The notes: generated from the letters alone by a model not told the origin. A DNA stretch of 64,000 nt from Pseudomonas schmalbachii (GCF_017589465.1 NZ_JAELYA010000009.1:1-64000), one strand, 5' to 3'; positions 31,470-45,895 are shown, counted from the stretch's first letter. Numbers and translations: made by a program.

Positions 31470-32932
31470 TGCCGATGAGCCTGAACCAATTGCTGCTGCA
31501 GGCCGAGAGTGGCCTGTTGATCCGTGAATTGACACTGGACAGCCGCGCGGTCAAGCCGGGCGACCTGTTCCTCGCCATTCCGGGCGGCCGCCAGGATGGT
31601 CGTGCGCACATCGCCGACGCCATCGCGCGTGGCGCCGCCGCCGTGGCCTACGAGGCCGAAGGCGCTGGCGAACTGCCGGCTGGCGACGTGCCGCTCATTG
31701 CGATCAAGGGACTAGGCGCCCAGCTGTCCGCCATTGCCGGGCGCTTCTATGGCGAGCCCAGCCGGGGCCTGGACCTGGTCGGTGTGACCGGCACCAACGG
31801 CAAGACCAGCGTCAGCCAGTTGCTGGCCCAGGCGCTGGACCTGCTTGGCGAGCGCTGCGGCATCGTCGGAACCCTGGGCACCGGTTTCTACGGTGCGCTG
31901 GAAAGCGGCCGGCACACCACCCCCGATCCGCTGGCACTGCAGGCGACGCTGGCCAACCTGAAGCAGGCCGGCGCTCGCGCCGTCGCCATGGAGGTTTCCT
32001 CCCATGGCCTGGAGCAAGGGCGCGTGGCTGCACTGGCCTTCGATGTGGCGGTGTTCACCAATCTGTCCCGCGACCATCTGGACTATCACGGCTCCATGGA
32101 AGCCTACGCCGAGGCCAAGGCCAGGCTGTTCGCCTGGCCGGGGCTGCAATGCCGGGTGATCAACCTCGACGACGCGTTCGGCCGCCAGCTTGCAGCTGAG
32201 AAGCATGCGTCGCGGATGATGGGCTACAGCCTGGAAGACCCGGATGCCTTCATCTATTGCCGTGAAGCACGCTTCAGCGATGCCGGCGTCGAGGCGCACC
32301 TGGTCACGCCGCAGGGCGAAGGCGTGCTGCGCAGCCCTCTGCTGGGGCGTTTCAACCTGAGCAATCTGCTTGCAGTGGTCGGTGCGCTGCTGGCCCTCGA
32401 CTATCCGATGGGCGACATCCTCGGTGTGCTGCCGCGCCTGCAAGGCCCGGTCGGCCGCATGCAGCGCATGGGCGGCAACGGCAAGCCGCTGGTGGTGGTC
32501 GATTACGCGCATACCCCCGACGCCCTGGAGAAAGTGCTTCAGGCGCTGCGCCCGCATGTGAGTGGCCAACTGCTGTGCCTGTTCGGCTGCGGCGGCGACC
32601 GCGACAAGGGCAAGCGCCCGATCATGGCGCAAATCGCCGAGCAGCATGCCGACCGTGTCCTGGTTACCGATGACAACCCGCGCACCGAGTCGAGCGCGCA
32701 GATCATCGACGATATCCGCGCCGGCTTTGCCCATCCCGAAACCGTGACCTTCGTTCCTGCCCGTGGCGAGGCCATCGCCCAACTGATCGCTTCCGCCGGG
32801 ACGAACGATGTCGTGCTGCTGGCTGGCAAGGGACACGAGGATTACCAGGAGATCGCCGGCGTTCGCCACCCGTTCTCCGATCTGGATCAAGCCGCCAAGG
32901 CGCTGGATGCCTGGGAGGTGAAGAATGCTTAA
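31469..32932 (+). CDS. murE: UDP-MurNAc-tripeptide ligase MurE (meso-diaminopimelate-adding)
   Basis: This 487-aa cytoplasmic Mur ligase adds meso-diaminopimelate to UDP-MurNAc-L-Ala-D-Glu. The ATP-binding loop is GTNGKT (Lys112). The motif DNPR (residues 402-405) is the diaminopimelate-specific signature; lysine-adding enzymes differ here. It overlaps murF by 8 nt. Confidence 0.98.
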
Positions 32933-34289
32933 GCCGTTGTACCTGAGCGAACTTGCCGCTCCGCTGAATGGCCGCGTAGCGGGCGCCGATGCGGCGTTCG
33001 ATGCGGTCAGCACCGACAGCCGTGCCATCGTTCCTGGCCAACTGTTCGTCGCCCTGACCGGGCCGCGCTTCGATGGTCATGACTATCTGGCCGACGTGGC
33101 CGCCAAGGGAGCGGTGGCAGCCCTGGTCGAGCGTGAAATCGCTGACGCACCGCTGCCGCAACTGGTGGTGAGCGACACCCGTCTGGCGCTCGGACAACTG
33201 GGTGCGATCAACCGCAATGGCTTCAGCGGTCGCGTCGCTGCAGTGACCGGCTCCAGCGGCAAGACCACCGTGAAGGAAATGCTGGCCAGCATCCTGCGCA
33301 CCCAGGGCGAAGTCCTGGCCACCCGCGGCAACCTGAACAACGACCTGGGCGCGCCGCTGACCCTGCTGCAGCTGGCGCCCGAGCACCGCAGCGCGGTCAT
33401 CGAACTGGGCGCCTCGCGCATCGGCGAGATCGCCTATACCGTAGGCCTGACCCGCCCGCAGGTCGCCATCATCACCAACGCCGGCACCGCTCATGTGGGC
33501 GAGTTCGGCGGGCAGGACAAGATCGTCCAGGCCAAGGGCGAGATCCTCGAAGGCCTGGATGCCGACGGCATTGCCGTGCTCAACCGCGACGACCGGGCGT
33601 TCGATACCTGGAAGGCGCGGGTGGCCGGGCACAAGGTCCTGAGTTTCGGCCTGAAGCACGCGGACACCGATTTCCGCGCCTGCGACCTGAGCCGCGACCC
33701 GCGCGGCTGTGTCGGTTTCACGCTGCTCGGCCTCGCCGGAGAGGCGCGCGTGCAGCTCAACCTGCTGGGCGAGCACAACGTCAGCAACGCCCTGGCCGCC
33801 GCCGCTGCCGCCCACGCCCTTGGCGTGCCGCTGGTCGGGATCGTCGAGGGCCTGCAGAGCCTGCAACCGGTCAAGGGCCGCGCCGTAGCGCAACTGGCCG
33901 CCAATGGCATGCGGGTGATCGACGACAGCTACAACGCCAACCCCGCTTCAATCTGCGCAGCCGTTGATATACTCGCCGGCTTTTCCGGGCGGACCGTTCT
34001 GGTGCTCGGAGACATGGGCGAACTGGGCGCCTGGGCCGAGGCCGCGCACCGCGAGGTGGGCGCCTACGCCGCGGGCAAGGTCGGCGCGCTCTATGCCGTT
34101 GGCCCGCTGATGGCCCATGCCGTCCAGGCATTCGGTGCCGAAGGCCGCCACTTCGCCGACCAGGCCAGCCTGATCCAGGCGCTGTCCGGCGAACAATCGA
34201 CAACCACCATTCTGATCAAGGGTTCCCGCAGCGCGGCGATGGACAAGGTCGTCGCGGCGCTGTGCGGGACCTCCGAGGAGAGTCACTAA
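32925..34289 (+). CDS. murF: UDP-MurNAc-pentapeptide ligase MurF
   Basis: This 454-aa Mur ligase adds D-Ala-D-Ala to the UDP-MurNAc-tripeptide. The ATP loop is TGSSGKTT (Lys113), and the RDDRAFD and IDDSYNANPAS segments are typical of MurF. It overlaps murE by 8 nt and abuts mraY directly (next base). Confidence 0.98.
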   Translation: MLKPLYLSELAAPLNGRVAGADAAFDAVSTDSRAIVPGQLFVALTGPRFDGHDYLADVAAKGAVAALVEREIADAPLPQLVVSDTRLALGQLGAINRNGFSGRVAAVTGSSGKTTVKEMLASILRTQGEVLATRGNLNNDLGAPLTLLQLAPEHRSAVIELGASRIGEIAYTVGLTRPQVAIITNAGTAHVGEFGGQDKIVQAKGEILEGLDADGIAVLNRDDRAFDTWKARVAGHKVLSFGLKHADTDFRACDLSRDPRGCVGFTLLGLAGEARVQLNLLGEHNVSNALAAAAAAHALGVPLVGIVEGLQSLQPVKGRAVAQLAANGMRVIDDSYNANPASICAAVDILAGFSGRTVLVLGDMGELGAWAEAAHREVGAYAAGKVGALYAVGPLMAHAVQAFGAEGRHFADQASLIQALSGEQSTTTILIKGSRSAAMDKVVAALCGTSEESH

Positions 34290-35372
34290 ATGCTGCTGCT
34301 GCTCGCCGAGTACCTGCAACAGTTCTACAAGGGCTTCGGCGTCTTCCAGTACCTGACCCTGCGCGGCATCCTCAGCGTGCTGACCGCGCTCGCCCTGTCG
34401 CTGTGGCTGGGCCCGTGGATGATCCGCACCCTGCAGATCCGCCAGATCGGCCAGGCCGTTCGTCATGACGGTCCGCAGTCGCACCTGTCGAAGAAGGGCA
34501 CGCCGACCATGGGCGGCGCGCTGATCCTCACAGCCATCGCCATCAGCACCCTGCTCTGGGCGGACTGGTCCAACCGCTATGTGTGGGTCGTGCTGGTCGT
34601 GACCCTGCTGTTCGGCGCCATCGGCTGGGTCGACGACTATCGCAAGGTGATCGAGAAGAACTCCCGCGGCCTGCCGAGCCGCTGGAAGTATTTCTGGCAG
34701 TCGGTGTTCGGTCTTGGCGCAGCGATCTTCCTTTATATGACTGCTTCGACTCCGGTCGAGACCACGCTGATCGTGCCGATGCTGAAGAACGTGGAAATCC
34801 CCCTGGGGATTTTCTTCGTCGTGCTGACCTACTTCGTCATCGTCGGTTCGAGCAACGCCGTGAACCTGACCGACGGCCTCGACGGCCTGGCGATCATGCC
34901 GACGGTGATGGTCGGTGGGGCGCTGGGCATCTTCTGCTACCTGTCGGGCAACGTGAAATTCGCCGAATACCTGCTGATCCCCAGCGTTCCGGGGGCGGGG
35001 GAGCTGATCGTGTTCTGCGCGGCGATAGTCGGCGCGGGCCTCGGCTTCCTCTGGTTCAACACCTATCCGGCGCAGGTCTTCATGGGCGACGTCGGCGCGC
35101 TGGCGCTCGGCGCCGCGCTGGGCACCCTGGCGGTGATCGTTCGCCAGGAGATCGTGCTGTTCATCATGGGCGGGGTGTTCGTCATGGAAACCCTGTCGGT
35201 CGTGATCCAGGTGGCGTCGTTCAAGCTGACCGGCAAGCGGGTGTTCCGCATGGCGCCGATCCATCACCACTTCGAACTCAAGGGCTGGCCGGAGCCGCGC
35301 GTGATCGTGCGCTTCTGGATCATCACGGTGATTCTCGTGCTGATCGGCCTGGCCACGTTGAAACTGCGTTGA
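34290..35372 (+). CDS. mraY: Phospho-MurNAc-pentapeptide transferase MraY
   Basis: This 360-aa polytopic inner-membrane enzyme (about ten helices) transfers phospho-MurNAc-pentapeptide to undecaprenyl phosphate, making lipid I. Visible active-site signatures are GWVDDYRKV, the [13 protein letters not shown] segment and the [11 protein letters not shown] histidine cluster near the C-terminus. The first base follows the murF stop directly. Confidence 0.98.
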   Translation: MLLLLAEYLQQFYKGFGVFQYLTLRGILSVLTALALSLWLGPWMIRTLQIRQIGQAVRHDGPQSHLSKKGTPTMGGALILTAIAISTLLWADWSNRYVWVVLVVTLLFGAIGWVDDYRKVIEKNSRGLPSRWKYFWQSVFGLGAAIFLYMTASTPVETTLIVPMLKNVEIPLGIFFVVLTYFVIVGSSNAVNLTDGLDGLAIMPTVMVGGALGIFCYLSGNVKFAEYLLIPSVPGAGELIVFCAAIVGAGLGFLWFNTYPAQVFMGDVGALALGAALGTLAVIVRQEIVLFIMGGVFVMETLSVVIQVASFKLTGKRVFRMAPIHHHFELKGWPEPRVIVRFWIITVILVLIGLATLKLR

Positions 35373-35385
35373 GGGCAGCAAGAGC

Positions 35386-36732
35386 ATGAGCCTGATCGCC
35401 TCTGACCACTTCCGCATCGTTGTCGGCCTCGGCAAGAGCGGCATGTCGCTGGTGCGCTTCCTGGCGCGCCTGGGCGTGCCGTTCGCCGTCGCCGATACGC
35501 GGGAGAACCCGCCAGAGCTGGCTACCCTGCGCACCCAATACCCGCAGGTAGAAGTGCGCTGCGGCGAGCTGGATGTGGAGTTCCTCTGCCGTGCCCGCGA
35601 GCTGTACGTCAGCCCCGGCCTGTCGCTGCGTACGCCGGCGCTGGCTGCTGCAGCCGCGCGGGGCGTGAAGATGTCCGGCGATGTCGACCTGTTCGCCCGC
35701 CATGCCAAGGCGCCGATCGTCGCCATCACCGGTTCCAACGCCAAGAGCACCGTCACCACCCTGGTCGGTGAGATGGCCGTGGCGGCCGGCAAGCGCGTGG
35801 CGGTGGGTGGCAACCTCGGCACTCCGGCGCTCGACCTGCTGGCCGACGACATCGAGCTGTATGTGCTGGAACTGTCCAGCTTCCAGCTGGAGACCTGCGA
35901 GCGGCTGAACGCCGAAGTCGCTACCTGCCTGAACGTCAGCGAAGACCACATGGATCGCTACGACGGCATGGCCGACTACCACCTGGCCAAGCACCGCATC
36001 TTCCGTGGCGCGCGGCAGGTGGTGGTGAATCGTGCCGACCCGCTGAGCCGGCCGCTGATCGCCGACACCGTGCCGTGCTGGACCTTCGGCACCAACAAAC
36101 CCGATTTCAAGGCGTTCGGCCTGATCGAAGAGGGCGGCGAGAAGTGGCTGGCCTTCCAGTTCGACAGGCTGATGCCGGTCGCCGAACTGAAGATTCGCGG
36201 TGCGCACAACCAGTCCAACGCTCTGGCTGCGCTGGCGCTCGGCCATGCCGTGGGCCTGCCGTTCGAGCCGATGCTGGCGACCCTGCGCACCTTCGCCGGG
36301 CTGCCGCACCGCTGCCAGTGGGTCGGCGAGCGCAATGGCGTGAATTTCTACGATGACTCCAAGGCCACCAACGTCGGTGCGGCGCTGGCTGCCATCGACG
36401 GCCTGGGCGCGGATATCGCCGGGAAGCTGGTGCTGCTCGCCGGCGGCGATGGCAAGGGCGCCGACTTCGGCGACCTGCGTGCGCCGGTGGCGAAGTACTG
36501 CCGCGCCGTGGTGCTGCTCGGCCGCGATGCCGAACTGGTCGGTGCGGCCCTTGGCGACGCCGTCCAGCAGGTTCGGGTGAAAACCCTGGAAGAAGCGGTG
36601 CAGAGCGCCGCCGAACTGGCCCAGCCGGGCGACGCGGTTCTGCTGTCGCCGGCCTGCGCCAGCCTGGACATGTTCAAGAACTTCGAAGAGCGCGGCCGCC
36701 TGTTCGCCAGGGCCGTGGGGGAGTTGAACTGA
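35386..36732 (+). CDS. murD: UDP-MurNAc-L-alanine:D-glutamate ligase MurD
   Basis: This 448-aa Mur ligase has an N-terminal nucleotide-binding fold (VVGLGKSGMS) and the ATP loop TGSNAKST (Lys120), where alanine stands in place of the usual glycine of GKST. The central-domain NVSEDHMDRY and C-terminal YDDSKATN segments are intact. It lies 13 bp after mraY, and its stop overlaps the ftsW start by one base. Confidence 0.97.
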   Translation: MSLIASDHFRIVVGLGKSGMSLVRFLARLGVPFAVADTRENPPELATLRTQYPQVEVRCGELDVEFLCRARELYVSPGLSLRTPALAAAAARGVKMSGDVDLFARHAKAPIVAITGSNAKSTVTTLVGEMAVAAGKRVAVGGNLGTPALDLLADDIELYVLELSSFQLETCERLNAEVATCLNVSEDHMDRYDGMADYHLAKHRIFRGARQVVVNRADPLSRPLIADTVPCWTFGTNKPDFKAFGLIEEGGEKWLAFQFDRLMPVAELKIRGAHNQSNALAALALGHAVGLPFEPMLATLRTFAGLPHRCQWVGERNGVNFYDDSKATNVGAALAAIDGLGADIAGKLVLLAGGDGKGADFGDLRAPVAKYCRAVVLLGRDAELVGAALGDAVQQVRVKTLEEAVQSAAELAQPGDAVLLSPACASLDMFKNFEERGRLFARAVGELN

Positions 36733-37931
36733 TGCTCTCCTTCCTGCGCCCTTATCCGTCCCCGCTGATCAGCCGCAATGGCATCGACCTCGACTTCCCG
36801 CTGCTCGCGGGTTGCCTGGCGCTGCTTGGCCTCGGCCTGGTGATGGTGACCTCGGCGTCCTCCGAGGTGGCGGCGGCGCAGTCGGGCAATCCGCTGTACT
36901 TCTCCGTGCGTCACCTGATCTATCTGGCGATCGGCCTCGTCACCTGTGGCATGACCATGCTAATTCCGATGGAAACCTGGCAGCGCCTGGGCTGGAAGCT
37001 GCTGATCGTGGCCTTCGCGCTGCTGGTGCTGGTGATCACCCCGGGCATCGGCCGCGAGGTGAACGGTTCGATGCGCTGGATCGGTTTCGGCCTGTTCAAC
37101 GTGCAGCCGTCGGAGATCGCCAAGGTCTTCGTGGTGATCTTCATGGCCGGCTACCTGGTGCGCCGCCAGCACGAAGTCCGCGAAAGCTGGCTGGGCTTCT
37201 TCAAGCCGTTCGTCGTGCTGTTGCCTATGGCCGGCTTGCTGCTGCGCGAGCCGGACTTCGGCGCCACCGTGGTGATGATGGGCGCCGCCGCCGCCATGCT
37301 GTTCCTCGGCGGTGTCGGCCTGTTCCGCTTCGGCCTGATGGTGGCGCTGGCGGTAGGTGCGGTGGTCCTGCTGATCCAGGCGCAGCCGTACCGGATGGCG
37401 CGCCTGACCAACTTCACCGATCCCTGGGCCGACCAGTTCGGCGCCGGTTACCAGCTGAGCCAGGCGCTGATCGCCTTCGGCCGTGGCGGCTGGTTCGGCA
37501 TGGGGCTGGGCAACAGCATCCAGAAGCAGTTCTACCTGCCGGAAGCGCATACCGACTTCGTCTTCGCCGTGCTGGCGGAAGAACTGGGCATCGTTGGCGC
37601 ACTGGCGACCGTCGGCCTGTTCGTCTTCGTCAGCCTGCGCGCCCTGTACATCGGCATCTGGGCCGAGCAGTCCAAGCAGTTCTTCTCCGCCTATGTGGCC
37701 TACGGCCTGGCATTCCTGTGGATCGGCCAGTTCCTGATCAACGTCGGGGTGAATGTCGGCTTGCTGCCGACCAAGGGCCTGACCCTGCCGTTCCTCAGCT
37801 ACGGCGGCAGCTCGCTGGTGATCTGCTGCGCCTGCCTGGGCGTGCTCCTGCGTATCGAGTGGGAACGGCGCACCGCGCCGGGCAACGAGGAATATGAGTT
37901 CAGCGAGGAGGACTTTGCCGATGAAAGGTAA
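36732..37931 (+). CDS. ftsW: Septal peptidoglycan glycosyltransferase FtsW
   Basis: This 399-aa SEDS-family membrane protein has about ten helices. Conserved features include the GREVNGSMRWI loop, the PTKGLTLPFLSYGGSS segment and AEELG near the catalytic aspartate/glutamate region. It polymerises lipid II at the septum with FtsI. It overlaps murG by 11 nt and is coupled to murD by one base. Confidence 0.97.
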   Translation: MLSFLRPYPSPLISRNGIDLDFPLLAGCLALLGLGLVMVTSASSEVAAAQSGNPLYFSVRHLIYLAIGLVTCGMTMLIPMETWQRLGWKLLIVAFALLVLVITPGIGREVNGSMRWIGFGLFNVQPSEIAKVFVVIFMAGYLVRRQHEVRESWLGFFKPFVVLLPMAGLLLREPDFGATVVMMGAAAAMLFLGGVGLFRFGLMVALAVGAVVLLIQAQPYRMARLTNFTDPWADQFGAGYQLSQALIAFGRGGWFGMGLGNSIQKQFYLPEAHTDFVFAVLAEELGIVGALATVGLFVFVSLRALYIGIWAEQSKQFFSAYVAYGLAFLWIGQFLINVGVNVGLLPTKGLTLPFLSYGGSSLVICCACLGVLLRIEWERRTAPGNEEYEFSEEDFADER

Positions 37932-38986
37932 CGTCCTGATCATGGCCGGCGGCACTGGCGGACACGTGTTCCCGGCGCTGGCCTGTGCCCGCGAATTCCA
38001 GGAGCGCGGCTACAGCGTGCACTGGCTGGGCACCCCGCGCGGAATCGAGAACGATCTGGTGCCGAAGGCCGGGCTGCCGCTGCACCTGATCAACGTCAGC
38101 GGGTTGCGTGGCAAGGGCCTGAAGTCGCTGCTGCGCGCCCCGTTCGATCTGATCAAGTCGCTGCTCCAGGCAGTCGGTGTGATGCGTCAACTGAAGCCGG
38201 TTTGCGTGCTCGGTCTGGGCGGATTCGTCACCGGCCCGGGTGGCCTGGCAGCGCGCCTGAGCGGTGTGCCGCTGGTGATCCATGAGCAGAACGCCGTGGC
38301 CGGCACCGCCAACCGCAGCCTGGCGCCCATGGCCCGGCGCGTCTGCGAAGGTTTCCCGGATACCTTCCCGGCCAATGCCAAGCGCTTGACCACCGGCAAT
38401 CCGGTGCGCGCGGAACTGTTCCTCGGCGAGCAGGCCCGTACGCCGCTGGCGGGACGCAAGGTCAATCTGCTGGTTCTGGGCGGCAGCCTTGGCGCCGAGC
38501 CGCTGAACAAGCTGCTGCCGGCGGCGCTGGCGCTGATCCCGGCGGAGCAGCGTCCGGCCATTCGCCATCAGGCCGGTCGTCAGCATGCGGAAATTACTGC
38601 GGAGCGTTATCGCGAAGCCGCTGTCGAAGCCGACGTCGCTCCGTTCATCAGCGACATGGCCTCTGCCTATGCCTGGGCCGACCTGGTGATCTGCCGCGCC
38701 GGTGCGCTGACCGTCGCCGAGCTGACCGCCGCTGGCCTGCCGTCCTTCCTGGTGCCCTTGCCCCACGCGATCGATGACCACCAGACCCGCAATGCCGAAT
38801 TTCTGGTACGCGAGGGCGCCGCGCGCCTGCTGCCGCAAAAATCCACCGGCGCCGCCGAACTGGCCGCGCAGTTGTCCGAGGTCCTGATGCAACCCGAAAC
38901 CCTGACTCGCATGGCCGCCCGCGCCCGCGCACTGGCCAAGCCCGAGGCTACCCGCACGGTAGTCGATGCCTGCCTGGAGGTGGCCC

Positions 38987-38994
<8 letters not shown>
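37921..38994 (+). CDS. murG: UDP-GlcNAc:lipid I N-acetylglucosamine transferase MurG
   Basis: This 357-aa GT28-family enzyme converts lipid I to lipid II at the inner face of the membrane. The glycine-rich loop [14 protein letters not shown], the [12 protein letters not shown] segment and the donor-site region [18 protein letters not shown] are present. The start at 37921 ([11 protein letters not shown]) overlaps the ftsW end by 11 nt; an upstream in-frame ATG at 37894 lies deeper inside ftsW and is less likely. Confidence 0.97.
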
Positions 38995-41388
<2,394 letters not shown>

Positions 41389-41392
41389 GACC

Positions 41393-42259
41393 ATGAACGG
41401 CGCGACGCTCCGTTATCCGCAACCCGGCTATGACCGTGCCGCACCTGCCCGCAAGCAGGTGCCGCGTGGTGCCAGCCGTCTGGTCGCCAAGGAACCGCTG
41501 AGCGCGCGCATGCCGAAACCGAGTTTCGGCTTCATCAAACTGTTGTTGTGGCCGCTGCTGCTGGCGGCGCTGGGTTTCGGTGCCTATCAGGGCGCGCAGT
41601 ACGTGCTGCCCTACGCCGACCGGCCGATCTCCAAGGTCAGCGTGGAAGGCGACCTTAGCTACGTCAGCCAGCAGGCCGTGCAGCAGCGTATCAGTCCGTT
41701 CGTCTCGGCGAGCTTCTTCACCGTCGACCTGGCCGGCATGCGCCAGGAGCTGGAGCAGATGCCGTGGATCGCCCACGCCGAGGTGCGCCGTGTATGGCCG
41801 GATCAGGTGGTGGTGCGCCTGGAGGAGCAACTGCCGATTGCCCGCTGGGGCGACGAGGCACTGCTGAACAACCAGGGCCAGGCCTTCGCCCCGCGCGAGG
41901 TGGCCAACTACGAGCACCTGCCGCGGCTTTCCGGCCCGCAGCGTGCGCAGCAGCAGGTGATGCAGCAGTACCAGATTCTCAGCCAGATGCTGCGCCCGCT
42001 GGGCTTCAGCATTTCCAGCCTGGAGATGAGCTCGCGCGGGGCGTGGACCCTGAGCACCGCCCAGGGTGTACAGATCGTGCTGGGACGCGACCATGCGGTC
42101 GAACAGATTCGCCGTTTCGTGACCATCCACGAAAAGGCCCTGAAAGACCAGATTTCGAAAATTGCGCGGATCGACATGCGTTACCCCAATGGCCTGGCCG
42201 TGGCGTGGCGCGATCCGCTGCCGCAGACGACGGTGGCTGCGGCCGCCACCGTGCAGTGA
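41393..42259 (+). CDS. ftsQ: Cell division protein FtsQ
   Basis: This 288-aa bitopic divisome protein has a positively charged cytoplasmic tail of about 40 residues, one membrane helix (about residues 45-65), a POTRA domain (from [14 protein letters not shown]) and a beta domain. It recruits FtsB and FtsL. It starts 4 nt after ddlB with an AAGGAGA site that lies in the end of ddlB. Confidence 0.96.
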   Translation: MNGATLRYPQPGYDRAAPARKQVPRGASRLVAKEPLSARMPKPSFGFIKLLLWPLLLAALGFGAYQGAQYVLPYADRPISKVSVEGDLSYVSQQAVQQRISPFVSASFFTVDLAGMRQELEQMPWIAHAEVRRVWPDQVVVRLEEQLPIARWGDEALLNNQGQAFAPREVANYEHLPRLSGPQRAQQQVMQQYQILSQMLRPLGFSISSLEMSSRGAWTLSTAQGVQIVLGRDHAVEQIRRFVTIHEKALKDQISKIARIDMRYPNGLAVAWRDPLPQTTVAAAATVQ

Positions 42260-42280
42260 GTTGAGGAGAGTCCAAAGAAC

Positions 42281-43525
42281 ATGGCAAGCGTGCAGAGCGG
42301 CAAAATGGTTGTTGGCCTGGACATCGGCACGTCCAAGGTAGTGGCGCTGGTGGGCGAGGTTGCGGCCGACGGCAAGCTGGAAATCGTCGGCATCGGCACC
42401 CATCCGTCCCGCGGCCTGAAGAAGGGCGTGGTGGTGAACATCGAATCCACCGTGCAGTCGATCCAGCGTGCGATCGACGAGGCCCAGCAGATGGCCGGCT
42501 GCCGCATTCACTCGGCCTTCGTCGGTATCGCCGGCAATCACATCCGCAGCCTGAACTCCCACGGCATCGTGGCGATTCGCGACCGCGAAGTGAGCTCGGC
42601 GGACATCGATCGTGTCCTTGATGCCGCCCAGGCCGTGGCCATCCCGGCTGACCAGCGCGTACTGCACACGCTGGCGCAGGACTACGTGATCGATAACCAG
42701 GAAGGCGTGCGCGAGCCGCTGGGCATGTCCGGCGTGCGCCTGGAGGCCAAGGTCCACGTGGTCACCTGCGCGGTCAACGCTGCGCAGAACATCGAGAAGT
42801 GCGTGCGCCGCTGCGGCCTCGAAGTGGACGACATCATTCTCGAACAACTGGCCTCGGCCTATTCGGTGATCACCGAGGACGAGAAGGAACTGGGCGTGTG
42901 CCTGGTGGATATCGGCGGCGGCACCACCGATATCGCCATCTTCACCGAAGGCGCGATCCGCCACACCGCGGTGATCCCGATTGCCGGCGACCAGGTCACC
43001 AACGACATCGCCATGGCCCTGCGTACTCCGACCCAGTACGCCGAGGAGATCAAGATTCGCTACGCCTGCGCACTGGCCAAGCTGGCCGGCGCCGGCGAAA
43101 CCATCAAGGTGCCCAGCGTCGGCGATCGTCCGCCGCGGGAACTCTCGCGCCAGGCGCTGGCCGAAGTGGTCGAGCCGCGCTACGACGAGCTGTTCACCCT
43201 GGTCCAGGCCGAACTGCGTCGCAGCGGCTACGAGGACCTGATCCCGGCGGGGATCGTCCTCACCGGCGGCACCGCCAAGATGGAAGGCGCCGTCGAACTG
43301 GCCGAGGAGATCTTCCACATGCCGGTGCGCCTCGGCGTACCGCAGGGCGTGAAGGGGCTCACCGACGTCGTGCGCAACCCCATTTATTCGACGGGCGTGG
43401 GCCTGCTCATGTACGGGCTGCAGAAGCAGTCCGACGGCACTTCCATGTCCGGCAGCAGCTTCAGTGACGAACCCAAGGCTCCAGTACTCGAGCGCTTCAA
43501 GCGCTGGGTCCAGGGGAATTTCTGA
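42281..43525 (+). CDS. ftsA: Cell division protein FtsA
   Basis: This 414-aa actin-like ATPase tethers FtsZ to the membrane. The phosphate loops GLDIGTSKV and LVDIGGGTTDIAI and the adenosine motif LTGGTAKMEG are present. The last residues, FKRWVQGNF, form the amphipathic membrane-targeting helix. It lies 21 bp after ftsQ and 54 bp before ftsZ. Confidence 0.98.
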   Translation: MASVQSGKMVVGLDIGTSKVVALVGEVAADGKLEIVGIGTHPSRGLKKGVVVNIESTVQSIQRAIDEAQQMAGCRIHSAFVGIAGNHIRSLNSHGIVAIRDREVSSADIDRVLDAAQAVAIPADQRVLHTLAQDYVIDNQEGVREPLGMSGVRLEAKVHVVTCAVNAAQNIEKCVRRCGLEVDDIILEQLASAYSVITEDEKELGVCLVDIGGGTTDIAIFTEGAIRHTAVIPIAGDQVTNDIAMALRTPTQYAEEIKIRYACALAKLAGAGETIKVPSVGDRPPRELSRQALAEVVEPRYDELFTLVQAELRRSGYEDLIPAGIVLTGGTAKMEGAVELAEEIFHMPVRLGVPQGVKGLTDVVRNPIYSTGVGLLMYGLQKQSDGTSMSGSSFSDEPKAPVLERFKRWVQGNF

Positions 43526-43579
43526 TGTACCACCGCGGTAACTCAGTAGGCAAAAACTAGAAAAGGAAGGAGAGGGGAA

Positions 43580-44764
43580 ATGTTTGAACTAGTCGATAAC
43601 GTCCCGCAAACAGCGGTAATCAAAGTGATTGGTGTGGGTGGTGGCGGCGGCAACGCGGTCAATCACATGGCCAAGAACAATGTCGATGGCGTGGAGTTCA
43701 TCTGCGCCAACACCGACGCCCAGGCGCTGAAGAACATCACTGCGCGTACCGTCCTGCAGCTCGGCCCGGGCGTGACCAAGGGCCTGGGTGCCGGCGCCAA
43801 CCCGGAAGTCGGCCGCCAGGCCGCGCTGGAAGATCGCGACCGCATCGCCGAGGTGCTGGAAGGCGCCGACATGGTGTTCATCACCACCGGCATGGGCGGC
43901 GGCACCGGTACCGGCGCCGCGCCGATCATCGCCGAAGTGGCGAAGGAAATGGGCATCCTCACCGTCGCCGTGGTGACCCGTCCGTTCCCGTTCGAAGGCC
44001 GCAAGCGCATGCAGATCGCCGATGAAGGCATCCGTTCGCTGGCCGAGAGCGTCGACTCGCTGATCACCATCCCCAACGAGAAGCTGCTGACCATCCTCGG
44101 CAAGGATGCCAGCCTGCTCGCCGCCTTCGCCAAGGCCGACGACGTACTGGCTGGTGCCGTGCGTGGCATCTCCGACATCATCAAGCGCCCGGGCATGATC
44201 AACGTCGACTTCGCCGACGTGAAGACCGTGATGAGCGAAATGGGCATGGCGATGATGGGCACCGGTTGCGCCAGCGGCCAGAACCGCGCCCGCGAGGCCA
44301 CCGAGGCGGCGATCCGCAACCCGCTGCTGGAAGACGTAAACCTGCAGGGCGCCCGCGGCATCCTGGTGAACATCACCGCTGGTCCGGACCTGTCCCTGGG
44401 CGAGTACTCCGACGTCGGCAACATCATCGAGCAGTTCGCCTCCGAGCACGCCACCGTCAAGGTCGGCACCGTGATCGATCCGGACATGCGCGATGAACTG
44501 CACGTCACCGTGGTCGCCACCGGTCTCGGCGCGCGTCTGGAAAAGCCGGTGAAGGTTGTGGATAACACCGCACAGAGCCAGTCGGCCAGCGCTCAGGTCA
44601 CCGCCCAGCGCGAGCATCAGTCGGTGAACTATCGCGACCTGGACCGTCCGACCGTGATGCGTACCCAGAGCCAGGCCGGCGCCGCTACCGCCGCCAAACT
44701 CAATCCGCACGACGACCTGGATTACCTGGATATCCCGGCATTCCTGCGTCGCCAGGCCGATTGA
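43580..44764 (+). CDS. ftsZ: Cell division GTPase FtsZ
   Basis: This 394-aa tubulin homologue forms the Z ring. The GTP signature GGGTGTG is at residues 106-112, and the synergy-loop region NVDFADVKTVM is intact. A variable linker (about residues 320-375) precedes the conserved C-terminal peptide DYLDIPAFLRRQAD that binds FtsA and ZipA. A strong AAGGAGAGGGG site lies just before the ATG, consistent with the need for high FtsZ levels. Confidence 0.99.
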   Translation: MFELVDNVPQTAVIKVIGVGGGGGNAVNHMAKNNVDGVEFICANTDAQALKNITARTVLQLGPGVTKGLGAGANPEVGRQAALEDRDRIAEVLEGADMVFITTGMGGGTGTGAAPIIAEVAKEMGILTVAVVTRPFPFEGRKRMQIADEGIRSLAESVDSLITIPNEKLLTILGKDASLLAAFAKADDVLAGAVRGISDIIKRPGMINVDFADVKTVMSEMGMAMMGTGCASGQNRAREATEAAIRNPLLEDVNLQGARGILVNITAGPDLSLGEYSDVGNIIEQFASEHATVKVGTVIDPDMRDELHVTVVATGLGARLEKPVKVVDNTAQSQSASAQVTAQREHQSVNYRDLDRPTVMRTQSQAGAATAAKLNPHDDLDYLDIPAFLRRQAD

Positions 44765-44815
44765 AGAAACTTATCAGGAGTATTGTTGTGATTGGTGTTC
44801 AGCAAAGGGCGGTTC

Positions 44816-44824
44816 TGCTATTAT
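44816..44824 (+). promoter_or_regulatory. Extended -10 promoter element upstream of lpxC
   Basis: TGCTATTAT matches an extended -10 element (TGN-TATAAT) about 50 bp before the lpxC ATG. No good -35 box is seen at 16-18 bp, which is tolerated by extended -10 promoters. It would allow lpxC transcription independent of ftsZ. Confidence 0.5.
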
Positions 44825-44840
44825 CCCCGCCCATTGTTGA

Positions 44841-45788
<948 letters not shown>

Positions 45789-45810
45789 GGAACCTCCTCC
45801 TTCTATTTTG

Positions 45811-45836
45811 AGGCCACCTTCGGGTGGCCTTTTTTA
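45811..45836 (+). terminator. lpxC terminator
   Basis: AGGCCACC-TTCG-GGTGGCCT with a stable TTCG tetraloop is followed by six T residues. It ends the dcw cluster. Confidence 0.92.
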
Positions 45837-45895
45837 TTGGCTCTTCGCTGGCGTTCCCCGCCATACGGCTGGCGCGCTTCGGCTGAGGAAGTGTC